The notes below the pieces were generated by a model. The model was not told the DNA's origin. It saw nothing but the letters and a program-made list of their open reading frames with translations, and made no database searches. A program made the translations under genes and the position numbers. 64,000 nt of DNA. It comes from Oscillospiraceae bacterium. GTDB taxonomy: Bacteria; Bacillota; Clostridia; Oscillospirales; Ruminococcaceae. Each line of letters opens with the position of its first letter. Positions within the stretch are counted from its first letter, which is position 1. Location: contig SFFD01000005.1 of the NCBI GenBank assembly GCA_004556975.1, forward strand, positions 1 to 64,000, read 5' to 3'. Positions 26,117-33,920 of this stretch are shown here, in pieces.

Positions 26117-27142
26117 ATGAAACTTAAGCAGATTATTGCAGCAGTTCTTGCCGCAGCAATGATTACGGCAATGACCGCCTGCAGCTCAAACGGCGGCGAA
26201 CAGTCCCAGCAGGGCTCCGAACAGAGCCAAAGCCAAAGCGAGGAGCAAAGCCAAAGCTCCGACAACGAAAAAATTAAAGTAGGCGTTCTTCAGCTTGTTC
26301 AGCACGAAGCCCTTGACGCCGCAACCCAGGGCTTTGTTGACGCCCTTAACGAAAAGTTCGGCGACAAGGTTGAAATAGTTGTTCAGAACGCTTTCGGTGA
26401 GTCGCCCACCTGCGGCATAATTGCCAACCAGTTTGTTTCTGAAAAAATGAATCTCATTATGGCAAACGCAACTCCCGCTCTTCAGGCGGCAGCCGCCGCC
26501 ACCGACAGTATTCCGATTGTGGGAACCTCTGTCACCGACTATGCCACCGCTCTTCAGATAAGCGACTGGACCGGCAAGACCGGAAGCAATATTACCGGCA
26601 CCGCCGACCTTGCGCCTCTTTCCGAACAGGCCGCGATGATTAAGGAGCTTTTCCCCGATGCAAAGAAGGTAGGCATCCTCTACTGCTCCGCAGAGCCGAA
26701 CTCCGCATATCAGGCAAAAGTAATTAAAGACGAGCTTTCCGCTCTCGGCCTTGAAAGCGAAGAATTCACCTTTGCCGATACCAACGACGTTGCTGCGGTT
26801 ACCTCCAACGCCTGCGCCGCTGTGGATGTGCTCTATATTCCCACCGATAATACCGCCGCCACCTGCACCGAAGCCATAAACAATGTTGCACAGCCCGCCG
26901 GAATACCCATTGTTGCAGGCGAAGCGGGAATCTGCAAGGGCTGCGGCGTTGCGACCCTTTCCATCAGCTACTATGATATAGGCTATATTGCCGGCGAAAT
27001 GGCAATTGAAATTCTTTCCGAAGGCAAAAACCCCGGCGATATGGATATCCGTTTCGCCCCCGAAGTGACTAAAATGTATAACGCAGACATCTGCACCGCG
27101 CTTGGCATAACTCCTCCGGAGGATTACTCTCCGCTTGAATAA
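26117..27142 (+). CDS. ABC transporter substrate-binding lipoprotein, TrpX-like (PF04392)
   Basis: 341 residues. The signal peptide ends in a lipobox (MTAC, Cys22), so the protein is anchored in the membrane by lipid; a Gln/Ser/Glu-rich linker of ~25 residues follows. The mature domain begins KIKVGVLQLVQHEALD and carries VQNAFGESP, ANQFVSEKMNLIMANATPALQAA and VGILYCSAEPNSAYQ, which is the pattern of the ABC_sub_bind family. Comparative work in Firmicutes has assigned relatives of this three-gene system to tryptophan or other aromatic amino acid uptake. The Tyr/Phe leader in front of this copy argues for tyrosine or phenylalanine. ATG 26117 is preceded by AGGAGG. Confidence 0.88.
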   Translation: MKLKQIIAAVLAAAMITAMTACSSNGGEQSQQGSEQSQSQSEEQSQSSDNEKIKVGVLQLVQHEALDAATQGFVDALNEKFGDKVEIVVQNAFGESPTCGIIANQFVSEKMNLIMANATPALQAAAAATDSIPIVGTSVTDYATALQISDWTGKTGSNITGTADLAPLSEQAAMIKELFPDAKKVGILYCSAEPNSAYQAKVIKDELSALGLESEEFTFADTNDVAAVTSNACAAVDVLYIPTDNTAATCTEAINNVAQPAGIPIVAGEAGICKGCGVATLSISYYDIGYIAGEMAIEILSEGKNPGDMDIRFAPEVTKMYNADICTALGITPPEDYSPLE

Positions 27143-27178
27143 TGCGGCAAAAGGCGGCTAAACTGTTTCGCAGAAATA

Positions 27179-27206
27179 AGCCCTTCCCCTTTTTCGGGGA
27201 AGGGCT
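27179..27206 (+). promoter_or_regulatory. Hairpin between binding protein and permease genes
   Basis: AGCCCTTCCCC / GGGGAAGGGCT with a 6-base loop, without a T-run. It probably protects or trims the mRNA so that more binding protein than permease is made. Confidence 0.55.
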
Positions 27207-27257
27207 CCCCGCGTTTATGAATAATTTAAAATTTTTCTTTTTCGGAGGAAATCGACA

Positions 27258-28193
27258 ATGCCTGATATTACAACATTTCTAAACGGTCTGCCCGGGTACG
27301 CTGCCCAGGGAGTTATATGGGGCATAATGGCCCTCGGTCTTTATATCTCATACCGCCTTTTGGATTTTGCCGACCTTACGGTGGACGGTTCCTTTGCCAC
27401 CGGCGCGGCGGTTACCGTAATGCTTATTCTGGCGGGCTGGCCCGCCTGGGCAGCAATGCTCGTGGCGCTTGCTGCCGGAATGGCGGCGGGCTTTATTACC
27501 GGAATTTTGCATACCGCCCTTGGCATTGCGCCGATTCTTGCCGGAATTCTTACGCAGATTGCTCTCTATTCAATCAACCTGCATATTCTCGGCAACAAGC
27601 CGAACCAGGCGATAAGCGTCGACAAATATGACCTTATGCTTTCTCTTCGTAATGTAAACACCGCAATTTTTGTGGCGCTTGGCTTTGCGGCGGCGCTGAT
27701 TCTGCTGTTCTACTGGTTCTTCGGAACGGAGCTTGGTTCAGCGGTGCGTGCCACCGGCTGCAACCAAAGCATGGCAAAGGCGCAGGGAATAAATATAAAC
27801 ACAATGAAGGTTTTTGCGCTTGCCATTTCAAACGGAATCGTCGCGCTTTCCGGCGGACTTCTTGCCCAGTACCAGGGCTTTGCGGACGCGCAAATGGGCC
27901 GTGGCGCCATAGTAATAGGGCTTGCCTCCATAATAATCGGCGAAGTTCTGGCGGAAGCAATATTCAGAAAAGGCATGAATTTTTCCATATGCCTTGCCTC
28001 CGCGGTGTTCGGCGGCGTAATTTACTATGTTGTAATGGGCGTCGTGCTCTGGCTCAAGCTTCCCACCAACGATATGAAGCTTTTTACCGCAATAATCGTT
28101 GCCGCCTTCCTTGCGGTGCCGTACCTGCGCGGAAAATCAAAGCATTCCTTTGCCGCGCTTAAACACAGGAAAGGAGAAGAGGAACATGCTTGA
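27258..28193 (+). CDS. ABC transporter permease, TrpY-like
   Basis: 311 residues with eight or more membrane segments, of the branched-chain/ribose-type permease superfamily. Visible: QGVIWGIMALGLYISYRLLD at the first segments, LTVDGSFATGAAV, LGIAPILAGILTQIALYSIN, and the cytoplasmic loop RATGCNQSMAKAQGININ that should contact the ATPase. The C-terminus is basic. It forms the pore of the aromatic amino acid importer. Start ATG 27258 with GGAGG 10 bases upstream. Its last 8 bases overlap the ATPase gene. Confidence 0.9.
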   Translation: MPDITTFLNGLPGYAAQGVIWGIMALGLYISYRLLDFADLTVDGSFATGAAVTVMLILAGWPAWAAMLVALAAGMAAGFITGILHTALGIAPILAGILTQIALYSINLHILGNKPNQAISVDKYDLMLSLRNVNTAIFVALGFAAALILLFYWFFGTELGSAVRATGCNQSMAKAQGININTMKVFALAISNGIVALSGGLLAQYQGFADAQMGRGAIVIGLASIIIGEVLAEAIFRKGMNFSICLASAVFGGVIYYVVMGVVLWLKLPTNDMKLFTAIIVAAFLAVPYLRGKSKHSFAALKHRKGEEEHA

Positions 28194-28980
28194 CATAAAA
28201 GGAATTTACAAGACCTTCAACCCCGGTTCCGTTAACGAAAAGCATGCGCTTAACGGCGTTGATCTTCACCTTAACGAAGGTGACTTCGTCACTGTTATCG
28301 GCGGAAACGGAGCGGGCAAATCCACTTTTCTCAACGCGATAGCGGGCGTTTGGCCGGTGGATAAGGGCAGAATTTTCATCGACGGAAAGGACGTAACCTC
28401 ACTTCCCGAATACAAGCGGGCAAAATATCTCGGCCGCGTGTTTCAGGACCCGATGACCGGTACCGCCGCAAATATGCAGATTGAAGAAAACCTTGCCCTT
28501 GCCGCGCGCCGCGGAAGCAGCCGCGGCCTTAGGTGGGAGGTTACAAAAAAGGAGCGTGAAGAATACCGCGCGCTGCTTACTTCCCTTGACCTCGGTCTTG
28601 AGGACAGGCTTACCGCAAAGGTCGGTCTGCTTTCCGGCGGCCAGCGCCAGGCGCTGACCCTTGTTATGGCAACGCTTGTCAAGCCAAAGCTTTTGCTTTT
28701 GGATGAGCACACCGCCGCTCTTGACCCTAAAACCGCGGCAAAGGTGCTTGAAATTACCGACAAAGTCATTAAAGAAAATAATCTTACCGCAATTATGGTA
28801 ACTCATAATATGAACGACGCCATAAAGCACGGCAACCGTCTTATTATGATGAACGACGGCAAAATTATCTTCGACGTTTCCGGCGAGGAAAAGAAAAACC
28901 TTACCGTGGAGGATTTGCTGCGCAAATTCAGCGAAAATTCCGGCGAAGCTTTTGCCGACGACCGCGCAATACTCGGCTGA
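28186..28980 (+). CDS. ABC transporter ATP-binding protein, TrpZ-like
   Basis: 264 residues from ATG 28186, which has AAAGGAGAAGAGG just upstream; the frame extends further back but only within the permease gene. Motifs: Walker A GGNGAGKST (near residue 40), Q-loop RVFQDPMTGT, signature LLSGGQRQALTL, Walker B LLLLDEHTAALDP and H-loop VTHNMND. The DEHTAALD version of the D-loop region (H for P after the Glu) is typical of this subfamily. It powers import through the preceding permease. A terminator follows at 29066. Confidence 0.93.
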   Translation: MLDIKGIYKTFNPGSVNEKHALNGVDLHLNEGDFVTVIGGNGAGKSTFLNAIAGVWPVDKGRIFIDGKDVTSLPEYKRAKYLGRVFQDPMTGTAANMQIEENLALAARRGSSRGLRWEVTKKEREEYRALLTSLDLGLEDRLTAKVGLLSGGQRQALTLVMATLVKPKLLLLDEHTAALDPKTAAKVLEITDKVIKENNLTAIMVTHNMNDAIKHGNRLIMMNDGKIIFDVSGEEKKNLTVEDLLRKFSENSGEAFADDRAILG

Positions 28981-29065
28981 CGCGCCGCGAAAGCGGCATT
29001 GCGGCTGCAGCCGAATCTCATAAAAATTTATTGTTTCTTTTTTACATTTTAAATAAACATAAACG

Positions 29066-29106
29066 CAAAGGCGCAGGAAAGCATCACCCTGCGCCTTTGT
29101 TTTTTG
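29066..29106 (+). terminator. Intrinsic terminator ending the TrpXYZ-like operon
   Basis: CAAAGGCGCAGG / CCTGCGCCTTTG, a perfect 12-bp stem with a 10-base loop, followed by TTTTTT. Confidence 0.9.
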
Positions 29107-29138
29107 CCAAAAAATCACCGATACCCTGTCCCATATTC

Positions 29139-29167
29139 TTGAAAAACAGCCTGCATTATGTTATAGT
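29139..29167 (+). promoter_or_regulatory. Promoter of the surface polysaccharide control cluster
   Basis: TTGAAA (29139-29144), a 17-base spacer and TATAGT (29162-29167), about 75 bases before the chosen start of the phosphatase gene. A second TATAAT occurs at 29169-29174. Confidence 0.55.
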
Positions 29168-29240
29168 ATATAATGTATGACTATAAACTGCCGCTGTGCG
29201 CATTTTTGGAAAAGCGGCAGGGGAAGGGGGCGCGCCTTTA

Positions 29241-29981
29241 GTGGAATTTACCGATTTGCACTGCCACATTCTGCCGACAATGGACGACGGTTCGCCGGAT
29301 TTTGAAACCTCTGTTGCCATGGCAAAAATGGCGTTTGCCTCCGGAGTTACAAAAATTGCGGCGACGCCGCATTCCAACCTCGGCGATGAAGATATGAACC
29401 TTCGCTGCAGAGAAATAAGGCATCGCACCGCAATGCTTCGCGACGCCCTCTCTCAAAGCCGCGTTCCCGTAAAAATTCTTACCGGAATGGAGCTTTTAAT
29501 CGGCCCCAACCTTCCTGAAATCATTGAAAACAAAAGCTTTCTTACCATCGGTGAAAGCAATTATCTGCTGGGCGAGTTTGATTTCGGCGAAGACGGCGGC
29601 TTTATGGAAGACGCATTGTTTTATATAATGGAAAACGGTCTGATTCCGGTGCTTGCCCATCCGGAACGCTATGCCGCCGTTCAGCACGACCCCGCAAGGG
29701 TTGCCGACTGGTTTGAAAGAGGCGTTATAATTCAGGTAAATAAGGGCAGCGTGCTCGGCCGCTTCGGAAAGGGGCCGCGTTTTGCGGCGGATTGGATTTT
29801 GCGCCATGGGTTCGCTCATATTGTGGCAAGCGACGCCCACGGAACAGAACAGCGAACCCCCCATATGACGGAGGCGTTTAACTTTATTTCATCCAACTAT
29901 TCCGGCGAATACGCCGAAATACTTATGTCACTTAACCCGGGAAGGATTTCAGAAGGAAAGGCTGTTCTTTCTCCGAAGTAA
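29241..29981 (+). CDS. CpsB/YwqE-type tyrosine phosphatase (PHP family)
   Basis: 246 residues from GTG 29241, with GGAAGGGGG about 10 bases upstream, because family members begin with the short lead to the metal motif; an earlier GTG at 29196 would add 15 residues. The PHP metal-binding residues are all present: DLHCHILPTMDDG, TPHSN, the Glu in MELLIG, GEFDF, LAHPERY and SDAHG. These manganese enzymes remove phosphate from tyrosines of BY-kinases that control polysaccharide chain length. Two such kinases are encoded directly downstream, so it is the likely opposing enzyme. Twenty bases separate it from the next gene. Confidence 0.92.
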   Translation: MEFTDLHCHILPTMDDGSPDFETSVAMAKMAFASGVTKIAATPHSNLGDEDMNLRCREIRHRTAMLRDALSQSRVPVKILTGMELLIGPNLPEIIENKSFLTIGESNYLLGEFDFGEDGGFMEDALFYIMENGLIPVLAHPERYAAVQHDPARVADWFERGVIIQVNKGSVLGRFGKGPRFAADWILRHGFAHIVASDAHGTEQRTPHMTEAFNFISSNYSGEYAEILMSLNPGRISEGKAVLSPK

Positions 29982-30001
29982 AATAAAAAAGAGGTGGGCA
30001 A

Positions 30002-30832
30002 ATGTTAAAAATCACAAAAATTGTTCTGGCACTGCTTACCGTGGTGCTGGCGGGGCTTTTTGCATTAAGATTTGTGCAAAAGCGCTTTTTTACAGACAAC
30101 ACTCCGCCTGTAATAAGCTTTGATTCCGACGTTTTTGAAATCAGCGTGCACACAAAGGATGAAAAGCTGCTTTCGGGCGTCACCGCCCTTGATAACAATG
30201 ACGGCGACCTTTCGGCGCAGGTTGCGGTAAAAAGCATTTCAAAGCTTGTGGGAAAGGATACCGCAAAAATAACCTATATTGTATTTGACAGCGCCGACAA
30301 TATGGCAACAGCAACGCGCACTTTACGCTATACCGATTATAAAAAGGCGGAATTTCGCCTTTCAAAGCCTCTTGTTTTTGAACCCGGCGCAACGGTTACT
30401 CTTAAAGACAGGCTTTCTGCCCATGACGTAATTGACGGCGATATTACCCCGGCGATAAAAATAACCGCCACGGCGCTTAACAATACAACCGAGGGAACCT
30501 ACCCCGTAGCCGTTCAGGTGACAAACAGCCTTGGGGATACGTCCGCGGTTTCTCTTACGGTAACCATAAAAAAACACGGCATATACGACCCCTATATCGA
30601 GCTTACCGACTATCTCGTTTATGCGGATAAAGGCGCTTCCTTTGAACCTATGGAATATATAAAATCCGTCTGGGATATGAAGCAGGGCGGAAAAGAGATT
30701 TTCTCCTGGGGCGATGTCGCCGTTGAAACGGATCTTGATACCGGCGTTTCGGGCGAATATGACGTAAAATATACTTACACAAACGAAAAAGGATACAGCT
30801 ATTCCGCCATCCTTACCGTTGTGGTGCAGTAA
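30002..30832 (+). CDS. Membrane-anchored Ig-like (DUF5011/HYR-type) surface protein
   Basis: 276 residues. An N-terminal hydrophobic helix (about residues 7-25) is not followed by a cleavage site or lipobox, so it probably anchors the protein. The rest is made of three beta-sandwich repeats: the first begins TPPVISFDSDVFEISV and has the bacterial Ig-like sign LDNNDGDLSAQVAVKS; the second has DVIDGDITPAIKIT; the third ends GYSYSAILTVVVQ. Asp-Gly-Asp turns recur. Such domains usually bind or space other surface molecules. Its place between phosphatase and kinases suggests a role on the outer face of polysaccharide assembly, but none is established. Confidence 0.75.
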   Translation: MLKITKIVLALLTVVLAGLFALRFVQKRFFTDNTPPVISFDSDVFEISVHTKDEKLLSGVTALDNNDGDLSAQVAVKSISKLVGKDTAKITYIVFDSADNMATATRTLRYTDYKKAEFRLSKPLVFEPGATVTLKDRLSAHDVIDGDITPAIKITATALNNTTEGTYPVAVQVTNSLGDTSAVSLTVTIKKHGIYDPYIELTDYLVYADKGASFEPMEYIKSVWDMKQGGKEIFSWGDVAVETDLDTGVSGEYDVKYTYTNEKGYSYSAILTVVVQ

Positions 30833-30846
30833 GAGGAGGGGCAATA

Positions 30847-32382
30847 TTGGATAATTCAGAAATTCGGTACAGCGATATAGAGCCTCTTTGCCTTTTGCGT
30901 GCGGTGCTCAAAAATATATGGATGGTGTTTGCGGCAGGTCTTTGCGGACTTTTCGGTGCTTACCTTGTGCTGGATACCTTTTATGCGCCGGAATATTGCG
31001 GCTCTGCCACTTTTGTGGTAATGGCAAAGTCCTCAAGCTCTTCCTCGGTTTCGGATATTTCTACGGCAAACACAGTGGCATCAACCTTTTCCGAGCTTCT
31101 TTCGGGAAGCATAATGCAGCAAAAGGTTGCGGATATGGCCGGAATAGACGATTTTTCCGGCGCTATAACGGCGGAAAACAAAGAGAACACAAACCTTGTT
31201 ACGCTTAAAGTAACCGCCCCCACCGCAAAGCAGGCTTTCGCCATGATAAGCGCGCTTGCGGAAAATCACACCGTGCTTACGGGAAAAATTTTCAATAACG
31301 CGGTAATCACAACCCTAAATTCACCCACCGTGACGGAAGTGCCTGCTTTTACGGGCAGCCGTTTTAAAACGGAGATAATTTCCGCCATAGTCTGCGCCGC
31401 TGTTATGGCGGCGGCGCTCTGCGCATTTTCCGTATATTCCGACACCGTTCAGACGGAAAGCGCGGCACGGGCAAAAATTGACGGAAAGCTTCTGCGAAGC
31501 GTTCCCCACGAAAAATCGTGGCACACGGCCAAAGGCGCCGCAAAAAAGCTGATACGCTCCGCAGGAAAAAAGCGTTCCGAAGCTCCCGTAATAACCGACC
31601 CTATGGCGGGCTTTGCCTTTACCGAATCGGTACACTATATCCGCTCAAAAATTGAGCAGAAAAAAGCAGAAAGCGGAAAGAACGTCTTTCTTATCGGAAG
31701 CGTGTGCCAGAACGAAGGCAAATCCATGCTTATTGAAAACCTTGGCCTTTCTCTCGGAATGAAGCATGACAAAATCGTCATTGCGGATATGGACCTTCGC
31801 AAGCCTTCGTCCTATTGCGGCGTTTCGGAGCGGGACGGCTGGGAGCTGCTTAAAAGCTTTAATATCGGCGGAATTTTACTTAATATGATTTATCATCCCA
31901 AAAAGAATCTTCACGTTCTGTATTGCCCCAAGCAGCCCCAAATTCCCGCCGACCTTTTTTCAAAAGAGGGCTTTATCACGGTGCTCAAAAGCCTGCGTGA
32001 AAGCTCGAACTATCTGCTTATAGATTCTCCGCCGCTTGAGATTTTTTCGGACGGCGAGGTTCTGGCGGATTTTGCCGATTACTCAATTCTTGTGGTGCGC
32101 CAGGACTGCGTTCCCGCCCCTGTGATAAACGATGCCATTGATGTTCTTCGCACAAAAAACGCCGTGTTTATGGGCTTTGTTTTCAATGATGTAAAAACGC
32201 TTCGCAAAAACAGCGGCTACGGTTACGGCTACGGATATGGCGGAAAATACGGCTACGGGAAAAAATACGGTTACGGTTACGGCTATGACCGTTACGGAAG
32301 CTACGGCAAATACGGCTATGGCAACTACGGATACAAAAAATACGCCGAAGCGGCCGCCGAAGAGCAGAAAAAGGAGGAATGA
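30847..32382 (+). CDS. BY-type tyrosine kinase with Wzz domain and tyrosine-rich tail
   Basis: 511 residues starting at TTG 30847, with GAGGAGGGG close upstream. Residues ~1-200 are a Wzz-like chain-length domain with two membrane helices (about 20-38 and 178-196). The cytoplasmic half is a BY-kinase: Walker A NEGKSMLIENL, Walker A' IVIADMDLRKP and Walker B YLLIDSPP. After FVFNDVK the tail contains 17 tyrosines in about 40 residues (YGYG repeats with Lys, Asp and Arg), the sites of autophosphorylation in this family. In many Firmicutes the Wzz and kinase parts are separate proteins; here they are one chain as in Proteobacteria. It overlaps the next kinase gene region closely. Confidence 0.88.
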   Translation: MDNSEIRYSDIEPLCLLRAVLKNIWMVFAAGLCGLFGAYLVLDTFYAPEYCGSATFVVMAKSSSSSSVSDISTANTVASTFSELLSGSIMQQKVADMAGIDDFSGAITAENKENTNLVTLKVTAPTAKQAFAMISALAENHTVLTGKIFNNAVITTLNSPTVTEVPAFTGSRFKTEIISAIVCAAVMAAALCAFSVYSDTVQTESAARAKIDGKLLRSVPHEKSWHTAKGAAKKLIRSAGKKRSEAPVITDPMAGFAFTESVHYIRSKIEQKKAESGKNVFLIGSVCQNEGKSMLIENLGLSLGMKHDKIVIADMDLRKPSSYCGVSERDGWELLKSFNIGGILLNMIYHPKKNLHVLYCPKQPQIPADLFSKEGFITVLKSLRESSNYLLIDSPPLEIFSDGEVLADFADYSILVVRQDCVPAPVINDAIDVLRTKNAVFMGFVFNDVKTLRKNSGYGYGYGYGGKYGYGKKYGYGYGYDRYGSYGKYGYGNYGYKKYAEAAAEEQKKEE

Positions 32383-32384
32383 GC

Positions 32385-33851
32385 ATGGAAAAAGAAAACA
32401 CCTCCAAAGGCTTTGAGCACGAATCCGGAACGGAAAGCCTGATAGACCTTTCGGCTTTTTTCCGCAATTTCTTCGGCATATTTTTCCGCCGCCTTTGGGC
32501 AGTAATACTTGCCGCGCTTATCGGCGGCGGCGCGCTCGGCGCAAGGGCATATTTTTCATATTCGCCCTATTATGAAGCAAAAGCTATTTTTGCCGTAAGC
32601 GCGGGGTATAACTATGCGCTTGACGTTCAGGCATACAGCACATATTATGATACAACGGCCGCGCGCCAGGTGGTAAACACCTTTCCGGATATAATATCTA
32701 CCGAGGCCATGCGCGAGCTTATTGCCCAAAGCCTTGGCAAAGAAAGCTTCAACGCTTCAATAAGCGCCTCTCTTGCGGCGGAAAATTCAAATCTTTTTGC
32801 TCTTACGGTAAGAAGCCCCGACCCAAACGAGGCATACAACGTTCTTTCCGCTGTTATTGAAAACTATCCGCGGGTTGCGGCCATCGTGCTCGGCGACACC
32901 CGAATTTATATAATTGAAGAGGCGACTGTGCCTTCGGCACCGGCCAACAGCAATAGCTGGAAGGGCAGCGCCGTTAAAGGTGCGCTTATCGGCGCCGGCG
33001 CCGTTATAGCCGTAATGGCGGTTATGGCGCTTTCAATACACACGGTAAATTCCGCCGACGACCTTAAAAACGCAGTAAACATAAAATGCCTCGGCAGTTT
33101 GCCCTATTGCCGCGTAAAAAGGCGCACAAACGGAAGCGGATCCATTCTTATTACCGATTCTTCCGCAAGCCGCCAGTTTACCGAATCCATTCTGACCGTA
33201 AGAACGCGCCTTTTGCACTATTGCGGCAAAACCGGAGCAAAGGTAATTCTTATTACCTCTACCGTTCCCGGCGAAGGAAAGACAACCCTTGCGGCAAACC
33301 TGGCCGTTTCTCTTGCCCAAGGCGGTTCAAAAGTAATTTTGGTCGACGCCGATTTAAGGCTGCAAAGCCTTCACAGATTTTTCAGGGTGCAGCATGAAAG
33401 CCGCGGCCTTGCAGACGCTCTTGAGGCACAGAACCCCTATATACCCGGCTTTTTGACCGATGTGGGCATAGAAAACCTTAAACTGATTTCCGGCGGAAAA
33501 ACAGCCGCGCCTTTCAGCATTCTCCGCTCAAGAAAAATAAAAAATATTTTCGAAAAGCTTCGCGAAATGGCGGATTATGTAATAGTCGATACTCCGCCAA
33601 GCGGCATGCTTTCCGACGCGGAATCTTTCCTGCGCTATTCCGACGGAGTGATATATTTAGTAAAGGCGGATTACGCCTCGCGCAGTCAGATAATTGACAA
33701 TATACAGGCTCTTTCCGAAAACCGTGCGGAAATGATAGGCTATGTCCTCGGCGGCGTTCAGCCCGGCGGAGGAAATTACGGCTACGGCGGATATAATTAC
33801 GGCTATAAGGGATATGGCTATAACTACGAAAAAACGCCGGAAAAAGAATAA
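32385..33851 (+). CDS. Second BY-type tyrosine kinase with Wzz domain
   Basis: 488 residues. The ATG at 32385 is preferred since AAGGAGG lies 7 bases upstream; an ATG at 32379 overlaps the preceding stop but is too near the ribosome site. It has two membrane helices (about 36-56 and 195-215) around a Wzz domain, then kinase motifs: STVPGEGKTTLAANLA (Walker A), VILVDADLRLQSL (Walker A') and YVIVDTPP (Walker B). The C-terminal tail has 8 tyrosines (NYGYGGYNYGY and following). Unlike the first kinase, its Walker A fits the consensus fully. The pair may form mixed rings and control export of a surface polymer. Confidence 0.88.
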   Translation: MEKENTSKGFEHESGTESLIDLSAFFRNFFGIFFRRLWAVILAALIGGGALGARAYFSYSPYYEAKAIFAVSAGYNYALDVQAYSTYYDTTAARQVVNTFPDIISTEAMRELIAQSLGKESFNASISASLAAENSNLFALTVRSPDPNEAYNVLSAVIENYPRVAAIVLGDTRIYIIEEATVPSAPANSNSWKGSAVKGALIGAGAVIAVMAVMALSIHTVNSADDLKNAVNIKCLGSLPYCRVKRRTNGSGSILITDSSASRQFTESILTVRTRLLHYCGKTGAKVILITSTVPGEGKTTLAANLAVSLAQGGSKVILVDADLRLQSLHRFFRVQHESRGLADALEAQNPYIPGFLTDVGIENLKLISGGKTAAPFSILRSRKIKNIFEKLREMADYVIVDTPPSGMLSDAESFLRYSDGVIYLVKADYASRSQIIDNIQALSENRAEMIGYVLGGVQPGGGNYGYGGYNYGYKGYGYNYEKTPEKE

Positions 33852-33920
33852 AAAAAGCAATTTGCACCCGGCCGCGCTTTGGCGGCAAAAGTACTGTTTC
33901 GCAAAGAAAGGATGCTTAAC

